Shown here piece by piece: positions 6,274 to 12,341 of a stretch of 15,514 nucleotides of DNA; position 1 is the first letter of the stretch, and every line of letters starts with the position of its first letter. The stretch lies in the NCBI GenBank assembly GCA_003024985.2, contig PXIH01S0014353.1; one strand, 5' to 3'. Under the pieces are notes generated by a model, which was given only the letters and a program-made list of their open reading frames with translations, made no database searches and had not been told where the DNA came from. This DNA comes from Euperipatoides rowelli (taxonomy: Eukaryota > Onychophora > Udeonychophora > Euonychophora > Peripatopsidae). The translations under genes and the position numbers were made by a program.

Positions 6274-7409
6274 ATGTCTGACAAAATTGATAATCAGTTG
6301 AAAATAATAGTTTAAGAGCCATCTTTAATTTAGACGGTGTTACATTAGATACACCTATTATGGGAACATGGGACAAACCTGTATTCTTTGGAAAAGAAAT
6401 AGTCGAATTTTTGGGATTTAAAAAACCAAAAGACGCTCTCCAACAACACGTTAAGCCAAAGTATAAAACCACTTTGGTTAATGAACCCGGTCTATATTCG
6501 TTAGCAATGCATAGTAGATTACCTAGAGCTGAGATTTTTCAGGATAAGATTTACGAGGTAATACTCCCCGAGTTGAGAAAAAGGTTTCGCTATCGCTAAC
6601 GAAAAGTATGTCTTTGTTAGCAATTAAGGATACAGAACTAGAAGAATCAAAACAACGCGAAGAGCAAGAACGTAAAAGAGCTGATGAAGCTATATGAAAC
6701 TTAGATCGGAGACAATACGACTCAAAAATCAAATCAAACGACCACTAGAATTTAATCAAGCCACTAAACAAATTGAACCTTTAGAATACATCTATATTTG
6801 CACCACTGAGCACTACCAACGACCAACACAAGTTCAAAGTTGGTGGAGTACAAACATTTGAACTTCTTCGTTCTAGACTTACTCAATACAACTCGGGGGA
6901 ATCTGATTCTAAAAGTCATTTCTTTGTTTACGTTAGAAAAACAGTTAATTACAGGTCTGTAGAGCATGCATTAAAGGGATTATTATCTGGATTTAGAGAA
7001 AATTAAAGTAATGAACTGTACACAATGCATTATGATTGGCTTATCAAGTTTGTTGATGCGATTCTGGACGGAAATGCGGAATTTGCATTATTGGTAAACA
7101 GTAATAGAGAAAAGATAGCAGATGATACTATAAACAAAGAACCAACGATAGTACCGCCAATTCAATTGGAACAAATAATGTACCATAGAGCAGGTAACAG
7201 TCCAAGAGATTTAATAACTGTATTACAGAAGAGCAATACAAGAAGCGGTAGAATCGTTTGAACCGTCCAATAATACAGTAAAGAGAAGAGAATTTGAGGA
7301 ACATTTTCAAAATTCTAATGTAAAGCTGGATGGTAAAAAGAGAGATGCATGGGAGATGACAAGAGTGCTTGGATCATCAAAGAATCCAATGTGGATGTCT
7401 AAATATTAA
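6274..7409 (+). pseudogene. Decayed BRO-family gene: BRO-N domain, linker, GIY-YIG-like C-terminal domain
   Basis: Readable protein pieces run collinearly through different forward frames. An ATG at 6274 (MSDKIDNQ) hits TAA at 6313. The BRO-N domain continues in another frame from about 6303 to a TAA at 6597-6599 ([33 protein letters not shown]). A charged linker (ELEESKQREEQERKRADEA) lies in a third frame to TGA 6695-6697. A further shifted frame resumes at 6694 (EPLEYIYICTTEHY). A return shift near 6824 gives FKVGGVQTFELLRSRL, with an in-frame TAA at 7004. This frame reads on to 7261, and a last shift near 7221 gives the end (WEMTRVLGSSKNPMWMSKY, stop 7407-7409). That is at least five frameshifts and one nonsense codon. 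The C-terminal YIYI...KVGG...R pattern resembles GIY-YIG/T5orf172-type domains paired with BRO-N in giant viruses. Lines 6841-6900 and 7141-7200 have 25 and 24 G+C of 60, against 13 of 60 in RPB1-C at 9241-9300, consistent with later acquisition. Confidence 0.85.
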
Positions 7410-7429
7410 ATTTAAAAATACTTAAATTT
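7408..7429. terminator. Hairpin between the BRO relic and the reverse gene ending at 7434
   Basis: Arms AAATTTAA and TTAAATTT (8 bp) flank a 6-nt loop. It overlaps the last readable BRO stop and lies 5 nt from the end of the reverse gene. It is weaker than the other hairpins in the window and composed only of A and T, so it could be compositional. Confidence 0.4.
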
Positions 7430-7433
7430 TAAT

Positions 7434-7736
7434 TTATTTATGCAAATTATTAAGAGCTTTATAATGAGTTTCTGCAAAGATATACAATAGTAATTTTAAT
7501 TCGTTTGGCATATTTTTAAAATCAAATGTTATTGTGTCAAAGTCTTTATTTTCTTCTTCTTCAATAATAAATTTTTTATTGGGTAAATTGTGTTTTTTCA
7601 TAAACATGTCATATAATTGATACATAATATCATACCCATCATCATCTAATATTGGTAACTCGTTTATTTCTAAATTAGTTGAAGCATTAATTTTAGATAT
7701 TAAAGTATCATACAAAATTTGATATTTGTGTGTCAT
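7434..7736 (-). CDS. Small acidic protein, function unknown
   Basis: 100 residues without a signal peptide or membrane segment. Two blocks look conserved in character: LPILDDDGYDIMYQLYDMFM (residues about 27-46) and FDFKNMPNELKLLLYIFAETHYKAL (about 71-95). They are separated by a Glu-rich loop (EEEENKDFD). The pattern suggests a small helical domain, and I recognise no family. The gene diverges from the Erv1-like gene; only 55 nt separate the two start codons, so their promoters overlap. It is a credible gene because of its length in A+T-rich sequence, its non-random composition and its tight fit between neighbours. Confidence 0.7.
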   Translation of the reverse strand: MTHKYQILYDTLISKINASTNLEINELPILDDDGYDIMYQLYDMFMKKHNLPNKKFIIEEEENKDFDTITFDFKNMPNELKLLLYIFAETHYKALNNLHK

Positions 7737-7770
7737 TTTATTGTTTAATAAGAATCTTTTAACTTTTCTT

Positions 7771-7798
7771 AAAATAAATGACAGAAAATAAATGACAG
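7771..7798 (+). repeat. Perfect tandem duplication of 14 nt over the Erv1-like start codon
   Basis: AAAATAAATGACAG occurs twice head to tail (7771-7784 and 7785-7798). Each copy carries ATGACAG. The first ATG (7778) opens a five-codon frame, MTENK, whose TGA at 7793-7795 overlaps the ATG used for the Erv1-like protein at 7792. Confidence 0.9.
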
Positions 7799-8127
7799 AT
7801 ATAGATCCACATATTTGGGGGCCAAGTTTTTGGTCTACTTATCATTTATATGCATCTTCTTACCCAATACATCCAACACCAATAATTATGGATGCGGCAA
7901 GATCATTTGTTAAAACAATCCCATTTACATTACCATGTTCATCATGTACCGATCATGCATTTGCTTACATAAAGAATATTCAAAAAAAAGATCCAGATTT
8001 AATTAGTATTGTTTCTTCTAAAATGTTATTTGAAAAATTTTTTATTGATTTTCATAATAGTGTGAATTATAGATTAGGAAAACCTTTATTGCCAGAATCT
8101 GTTGCTAGAAAAAAATGGAAATTTTAA
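7792..8127 (+). CDS. Erv1/ALR-type FAD-dependent thiol oxidase (poxvirus E10-like)
   Basis: 111 residues, a bare Erv domain. The N-terminus has HIWGPSFWSTYHLYASSYP, then the redox CxxC in LPCSSCTDH (Cys49, Cys52), followed by the FAD-binding helix block FFIDFHNSVNYRLGKPLL. These are the family's standard landmarks. Such viral enzymes make disulfides in virion membrane proteins on the cytosolic side and pass oxidising equivalents to partner thioredoxin-like proteins. A plausible client in this window is the 20-cysteine protein at 11028-12254. The protein has no transmembrane segment and no obvious second shuttle CxxC. The ATG at 7792 is chosen because the upstream ATG at 7778 is out of frame and stops after five codons. 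A strong hairpin begins 2 nt after the stop. Confidence 0.93.
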   Translation: MTDIDPHIWGPSFWSTYHLYASSYPIHPTPIIMDAARSFVKTIPFTLPCSSCTDHAFAYIKNIQKKDPDLISIVSSKMLFEKFFIDFHNSVNYRLGKPLLPESVARKKWKF

Positions 8128-8128
8128 T

Positions 8129-8162
8129 TATTTTTTAATGAATTTAAATTCATTAAAAAATA
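8129..8162 (+). terminator. Perfect 34-nt palindrome after the Erv1-like gene
   Basis: Arms TATTTTTTAATGAATTT and AAATTCATTAAAAAATA pair completely with no loop in the DNA form. It starts just after the stop at 8127. The inner core TTTTTTAATGA matches the other TTTAATGA-type hairpins of this window. Confidence 0.8.
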
Positions 8163-8281
8163 GAAGAAGAAAGAAAATATATTTCAAAAAAGTTAAGTCA
8201 ATACATTAGTCCTTATGATACAATGATATGTAAAGAAAAGGTCATAGGTCATGAAATATAAGGTGATGTGGTTTTGAAAAT

Positions 8282-8491
8282 TTATTTTTTTAATTCCTTT
8301 TCTTTCTTTTCTTTTAATTCTTTTTCAAATTGTGCCTTTTGTATATTATATTGTTCCATTTCTTTTTCCCACTGTTCTTTTCCAACTTTTCCTCTTCGCC
8401 TAGCATCACTTTTTTTATTGGCAGCATACATGGCTGCTTTAGCTTGAGGACTCATAGATGATTCATCATTAAAATTATATTTTCGATTCAT
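8282..8491 (-). CDS. Short, highly charged helical protein, function unknown
   Basis: 69 residues. An Ala/Lys/Arg-rich first half (SPQAKAAMYAANKKSDARRRGK) leads into a C-terminal helix that is almost all Lys, Glu and Gln (KAQFEKELKEKKEKELKK), likely a single or coiled helix. Low complexity lowers confidence, but the N-terminal half is not repetitive and the start is placed normally, 77 nt from the divergent RPB1-C gene. No clear hairpin follows the stop. The 119 nt between the Erv1-side hairpin (to 8162) and this gene hold nothing I can name. Confidence 0.6.
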   Translation of the reverse strand: MNRKYNFNDESSMSPQAKAAMYAANKKSDARRRGKVGKEQWEKEMEQYNIQKAQFEKELKEKKEKELKK

Positions 8492-8532
8492 ACTTCTTTA
8501 TTTATTGTATTTTAATATTACATTAAGGTAAT

Positions 8533-8540
8533 AAAATTGA
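8533..8540 (+). promoter_or_regulatory. AAAATTGA box upstream of the RPB1-C gene
   Basis: The octamer ends 28 nt before the ATG at 8569. The bases around it (ATAAAATTGAACC) match those at the TFIIB-like gene (ATAAAATTGAACC at 2199-2211), a 13-nt identity between two promoters. Confidence 0.62.
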
Positions 8541-8568
8541 ACCTTCATCATAAATACAATAAATAAAT

Positions 8569-10002
8569 ATGGAATCTAAAAATATGGAATTGAAAAGAAA
8601 ACTTACCATAAATGAAATTAATTTTATTGTTGACTTTATACATCCTAGACCATATATTCCTCCTGATATTGAAAATGCAATAATTTTTAAGAAAAAAAAA
8701 GGTATAATAGATCAACTTGTCACTATTGAAATTTATGCAAGTTTAATTCCTAAATTAAAAGAAGAAATTGAAAAACAATACATAAATTCACTTATTGATC
8801 CTGGAGAATGTGTAGGTATTATAGGTGCCCAAAGTATGGGAGAATACAGTACACAAGCAACATTAAATACATTTCATGTTGCAGGTGTTGATACAGGTAG
8901 TAGTACAGGAGTATCTAGATTTCAAGATTTAATTAATGCAAGCAAAACTGTCAAAATAGATAATATATCTTTGTTTTTTAAACCTTTGTTTGCAAAAAAA
9001 AATATAACTGAGTTAAGAAAACTGGTTGCTTCTAAATTAATAGAAGTGAAATTATCACATTTAATGATTACTTCTGTAATAGTTAAAACTGAAGAAATTT
9101 CTCAATATAAACAAGAAATTGCATCTTGTATTGAACTTTATAATGATGAACATTTTAATTATGAGGATTATGAATTTTGTTTGAAAATAACATTATCAAG
9201 AGAACTGTTACTCAAACACAGATTGCATCCATCGGTTATCAAAAATAAATTAGAAGAATATAATAATGACTGTAAATATGCGTTTTTGCCAATTTCTTCA
9301 CAACAAATTTTATTTTTTATTTTTATTTATGTAAACACAGATGAATGTATTGAAAAAATTATTAAAGATTTAATGGACAAAAAAATATGTGGTGTTGATG
9401 GAATTATAAGATATGATTTTAAAAGAAAGGATTTGTTTGATGATGAATGGTATATAGAGACAACAGGTGGATCGTTTTCTAACATCAATTGTTTATCAAA
9501 TATTTTTGATCTTACGAAAACTAAGACAACTTCGATTTGGGATTTATATAATACATTTGGTATAGAAGCAACAAAACAATTTTTAATTCAAGAATTGAAA
9601 ACAGTCATGGATGGGGTAGATATTTGTCATATAAAACTTTTAGTAGAAAGAATGACATATTCAGGTACAATTGAACCTATAACTAGATATACAATGAGAA
9701 ATGATGAAAGTCCTTTATCTAGAGCATCGTTCGAAGAAAGTTTTGAAACATTTTTAAAGGCAGCCAAATTTAAAGAAGTTGAACCTTTCACTGGTGTTTC
9801 AGCTTCTGTAATAGGGGGGAAAAAGGCAGAGGTTGGTACATATATGTGCGATATCTTAATTGATATAGAAAAATTAAATATAGCTAATTTAAAAACTACC
9901 GAAGATAATGAAACTTATGAAGATATAGCTAATTTAAAAACTACCGAAGATAATGAAACTTATTATGAAGATGATGGAGATGATTTGGTATATGTAGAAT
10001 AA
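8569..10002 (+). CDS. DNA-directed RNA polymerase largest subunit, C-terminal segment (RPB1-C, archaeal A''-like split)
   Basis: 477 residues. After about 78 residues of lead-in comes the bridge/trigger-loop region of the largest subunit: GECVGIIGAQSMGEYSTQ (79 onward), the trigger-loop core LNTFH (Leu99, Asn100, His103), then STGVSRFQDLINASK. The rest spans the jaw and cleft elements to the near-terminal block ASFEESFETFLKAA and VEPFTGVSASVIGG. The catalytic NADFDGD motif and all N-terminal domains are absent and not in this window. The gene has its own ATG, an AAAATTGA box and a terminator, so this is a free-standing subunit resembling archaeal A'' (about 400 residues) rather than a truncated RPB1. 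There is no YSPTSPS-type heptad tail. The acidic C-terminus carries a duplicated 15-residue unit. Polymerase activity would need the A'-like partner encoded elsewhere. Confidence 0.93.
   Translation: MESKNMELKRKLTINEINFIVDFIHPRPYIPPDIENAIIFKKKKGIIDQLVTIEIYASLIPKLKEEIEKQYINSLIDPGECVGIIGAQSMGEYSTQATLNTFHVAGVDTGSSTGVSRFQDLINASKTVKIDNISLFFKPLFAKKNITELRKLVASKLIEVKLSHLMITSVIVKTEEISQYKQEIASCIELYNDEHFNYEDYEFCLKITLSRELLLKHRLHPSVIKNKLEEYNNDCKYAFLPISSQQILFFIFIYVNTDECIEKIIKDLMDKKICGVDGIIRYDFKRKDLFDDEWYIETTGGSFSNINCLSNIFDLTKTKTTSIWDLYNTFGIEATKQFLIQELKTVMDGVDICHIKLLVERMTYSGTIEPITRYTMRNDESPLSRASFEESFETFLKAAKFKEVEPFTGVSASVIGGKKAEVGTYMCDILIDIEKLNIANLKTTEDNETYEDIANLKTTEDNETYYEDDGDDLVYVE
9880..9963 (+). repeat. 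In-frame 45-nt tandem duplication at the RPB1-C tail
   Basis: Unit 9880-9924 (encoding IANLKTTEDNETYED) is followed at once by a second copy identical over its first 39 nt (9925-9963). Then an extra TAT codon appears before GAAGAT resumes. Identity at the DNA level implies a recent event. The repeat only lengthens an acidic tail. Confidence 0.92.
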
Positions 10003-10012
10003 AAATTTAAGT

Positions 10013-10048
10013 TTGAAATATAAAGGTTAAATAACCTTTATATTTCAA
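10013..10048. terminator. 17-bp hairpin shared by RPB1-C and the convergent small gene
   Basis: Arms TTGAAATATAAAGGTTA and TAACCTTTATATTTCAA pair fully around AA. It fills most of the gap between the stops at 10002 (forward) and 10052 (reverse). Its core is of the TAAAGG type rather than the TTTAATGA type. Confidence 0.82.
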
Positions 10049-10051
10049 TAT

Positions 10052-10318
10052 TTACAAACATGCACTTCTAACATAAGGTGTTCCAGTTAATCCAGTTCCA
10101 CAATCTCCGTACGCGGTCCCTAAAGTAAAATATCCAGATCCAGACGGAGGCATGCCAATACGTTCACCTGTCAATGAAGTATAACCATAAGTTCCAAAAA
10201 CTGGAACTACGTAAAGACCGGATGTTGCTGGAGTTGGAACTCTAATTTGCGATCCCTGATTATAAATACCCATCGTTGCATAATTTTGTGCTTGAATACG
10301 TTCGCGGGGTTTATCCAT
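10052..10318 (-). CDS. Small Gly/Tyr/Pro-rich protein, probably structural, function unknown
   Basis: 88 residues rich in Gly, Tyr, Thr and Pro, with short turns typical of beta-rich or extended structural proteins ([43 protein letters not shown]). Two cysteines lie in the last 20 residues. There is no membrane segment. It is somewhat richer in G+C than its neighbours (for example CCAGATCCAGACGGAGGC near 10130). I have a weak impression of similar short virion proteins in other large DNA viruses but cannot name one. A gene is supported by its composition, its normal gap to the RPB1-C hairpin and the clear start. The 140 nt upstream hold only A+T-rich sequence and the next gene's hairpin. Confidence 0.72.
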
Positions 10319-10431
10319 TGTTCTTTTATTGAATAAAAATTTAAATACATTCGATACAGTTACCTAAAGTATTAAAAAATTGTGGTCATTAAGTCGAATA
10401 TCTACATAATTTTATGACAAATCCTCTAATG

Positions 10432-10459
10432 AATTTTTAATGACATATCATTAAAAATT
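10432..10459 (-). terminator. Hairpin after the dsRNA-binding protein gene
   Basis: Arms AATTTTTAATGA and TCATTAAAAATT form a 12-bp stem around CATA. It directly abuts the reverse-strand stop at 10460-10462 and has the TTTAATGA core. Confidence 0.78.
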
Positions 10460-10981
10460 TTAAATATCGTCTATATCAACAGAGTCTTCAATTTTTAATA
10501 AAAAAGATTTAAATTTTTGTATTGAACCATCTTTTTTTCTTAAAGTTATTTTTATTTTTTTACAATGTCCATTCCACATACATAGTAATCCTTCGTCTTC
10601 ATGAGGTTCTTTTTCAATGTAAGGAATTATTTCTACAACTCGAAATGAACTTTTATTTTCTGTATTTAAAGATAGTAAATTTAATTCTTTAATAGTTTTA
10701 AAAGCTGCATTTTTTTTTGCTTCTTTGATGGATAAACCGCTACCAATAAATTTTTCATTAGGCTTATAATCTGTTATTTGGCATTCAATATTAAATGTTG
10801 GAGAATGATCTGGACCGTTTTGATTTAAAGTAGTGTATGATGGTGGTTTATATTTATTTTTGTGACAAAATTCGTTTAAAAATCCAATTGAATTAAATTT
10901 TTCCATATCGATATTTTGTTCTTTTTTATTGCATAATATCTCTTCTTTAGTAGAAGTTACGTTATCTTTTTGTTTTTCCAT
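10460..10981 (-). CDS. Double-stranded RNA-binding protein (one DSRM domain)
   Basis: 173 residues. Residues 31-101 form a dsRNA-binding motif: helix 1 FLNEFCHKNKYKPPSY, the strand region SPTFNIECQI, the G-x-G turn IGSGLS, and helix 2 KEAKKNAAFKTIKEL, whose lysines and KKxAA match the RNA-contacting end of the domain. The first 27 residues are charged and disordered. The last 70 form an unrecognised domain with basic strands (KKIKITLRKKDG). Known viral DSRM proteins sequester dsRNA from interferon/PKR or RNA interference, while others act in RNA processing; which applies here is open, and there is no Z-DNA-binding domain or RNase III catalytic motif. The gene diverges from the membrane protein at 11028 across 46 nt. 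Confidence 0.88.
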   Translation of the reverse strand: MEKQKDNVTSTKEEILCNKKEQNIDMEKFNSIGFLNEFCHKNKYKPPSYTTLNQNGPDHSPTFNIECQITDYKPNEKFIGSGLSIKEAKKNAAFKTIKELNLLSLNTENKSSFRVVEIIPYIEKEPHEDEGLLCMWNGHCKKIKITLRKKDGSIQKFKSFLLKIEDSVDIDDI

Positions 10982-11027
10982 AATAGTTTAATTAATCCTT
11001 TTAATTCTTTAAATTAATAAAACTAAT

Positions 11028-12254
11028 ATGATTATTAGAAATTTTCCAAAACAAACAAATAATTTGTTACCTTTTGAACTTAATTCTAATAAATTTTCTT
11101 CTTATTACGGGTATCCTAATTATGGTTATACAGGATCATATCAAAATATTGAATTTCCTATTACACAAAATGGAAACTTTTTACAAGCCACCTCTGGAAA
11201 CGCAAGAGTGCCTGAACCAATTTATAGTTCCGGTGTTCAAAGAAGTACAAGAATAAATTATTTACCATCTAGCCAATCGTGCGCTCCTTTTCAATCACAT
11301 GCGGATTGTGATAAAAGTCCTAATTCTAAAGGAGGTGAATCTTATGATTGGAATTATGGATGGAATTCATGTTGTTCAGGTTTTTGTCCAAGTAAACGCG
11401 AATGTGCCAAACCTGATCCAAAAGAGTGCGATATTGGCAATGATATTTTAGACAGAGATCCTTTTTTAAAAATAGAATGGGATGTCAATGCGCCTAATTA
11501 TAGGTGTACATACGATCTTCATAAAATAAACACTTCAGAACAAATAAATTTATTTGTTGCAAAGAATGGTAAAAATAAAAGTTATGATGAAATTATGACA
11601 TCTTTCTGTGAAATTCCTTCACATATTTGTCCAATAGATCCAGGAGATGGTAGTTTAAATGATGATAAAAAAGGTAAAGAAATGGAAAAATGTTCAAGAC
11701 TAATTAGTCTTGATGATGAAGGAACTAGATGCAGGGCATGGGCTGCAACACAAGATAATAAAACAATAGATAATATTAAAGAAGAATATTGTCTTCATAA
11801 TCCTAATAGTCCAGATTGTAGATGTATTAACAGAAGTAGTAATTCTCTATATGACGAAGCAAAGAAAAATAATCCATTTCCAGATGGTTGTTGGTATAAA
11901 CCATGTTCAACATCGGTATATTTGAAAACTTCAGATATACTTTCCGATGAAAAACACTGTCCCAAAGAAATGTGTCAAGTGATATATAATGTAAATCAAA
12001 ACAATGATGTTGTTATTAAAGATAACACAAATAATATAAAATGCGATTTTACAAAATTTATACCTCCAACTCCACCAACTCCAGGTCCTGGTCCAACTCC
12101 AGGTCCTATTCCTATAATTCCTCCTATAAATCCTTTACCTTTACCAAATACTACTTTTTTGGAAAATAAAAATGTTTTAATTACTGGTATAGCAGTAACC
12201 GGAGTTGCAGTTTTGTTGTTTTTACTTTTAATGTTTAAAAGTAAAACTACATAA
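11028..12254 (+). CDS. Cysteine-rich membrane protein resembling the poxvirus A16/G9/J5 group
   Basis: 408 residues. A Tyr/Asn-rich N-terminus without cysteine is followed by an ectodomain with 20 cysteines. These lie in two clusters: CC-SGFC around residue 115, then the run with EKCSRL, CRAW, YC, DCRC, CWYKPC, CPKEMC. The second run is the pattern I associate with the A16/G9/J5 family and the related iridovirus 'myristylated' membrane proteins. In poxviruses that family belongs to the conserved entry-fusion apparatus. Residues about 345-376 are a Pro/Gly-rich stalk (PTPPTPGPGPTPGP). Residues 383-403 are the single membrane helix, with a short KSKTT tail. There is no N-terminal glycine for myristoylation. 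The cysteines would suit oxidation by the Erv1-like enzyme at 7792-8127. Family membership is by motif; the entry role is inferred. Confidence 0.82.
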   Translation: MIIRNFPKQTNNLLPFELNSNKFSSYYGYPNYGYTGSYQNIEFPITQNGNFLQATSGNARVPEPIYSSGVQRSTRINYLPSSQSCAPFQSHADCDKSPNSKGGESYDWNYGWNSCCSGFCPSKRECAKPDPKECDIGNDILDRDPFLKIEWDVNAPNYRCTYDLHKINTSEQINLFVAKNGKNKSYDEIMTSFCEIPSHICPIDPGDGSLNDDKKGKEMEKCSRLISLDDEGTRCRAWAATQDNKTIDNIKEEYCLHNPNSPDCRCINRSSNSLYDEAKKNNPFPDGCWYKPCSTSVYLKTSDILSDEKHCPKEMCQVIYNVNQNNDVVIKDNTNNIKCDFTKFIPPTPPTPGPGPTPGPIPIIPPINPLPLPNTTFLENKNVLITGIAVTGVAVLLFLLLMFKSKTT

Positions 12255-12260
12255 TTTTTC

Positions 12261-12290
12261 TGTTTTAAAGGGTTTAAATCCTTTAAAACA
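12261..12290 (+). terminator. Near-perfect 30-nt palindrome after the cysteine-rich membrane protein
   Basis: Arms TGTTTTAAAGGGTTT and AAATCCTTTAAAACA pair throughout with a single G-T wobble. It starts 6 nt after the stop at 12254. The core is TTTAAAGG. Confidence 0.8.
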
Positions 12291-12341
12291 TCGAATACTT
12301 TAAATATGATTGACTTATTTTATTAGTTTCTTTAAATTAAT

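Noticed and set aside
6764-6967. Reverse-strand 67-codon frame in the BRO relic
   Set aside because: The forward strand carries legible, collinear domain pieces here; the antisense frame has no motif and arises in decayed sequence.
6274-7409. BRO region read as several small independent genes
   Set aside because: The pieces follow the domain order of one protein, lack separate starts and stops with spacing, and share one upstream box, so a single decayed gene explains them better.
8163-8281. Possible small gene or RNA between the Erv1-side hairpin and the reverse gene at 8282
   Set aside because: No frame longer than about a dozen codons and no stable structure could be seen.
11074-11256. 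Overlapping forward 60-codon frame at the start of the cysteine-rich membrane protein gene
   Set aside because: It lies wholly inside the larger gene in another frame with A+T-biased composition and no independent signals.
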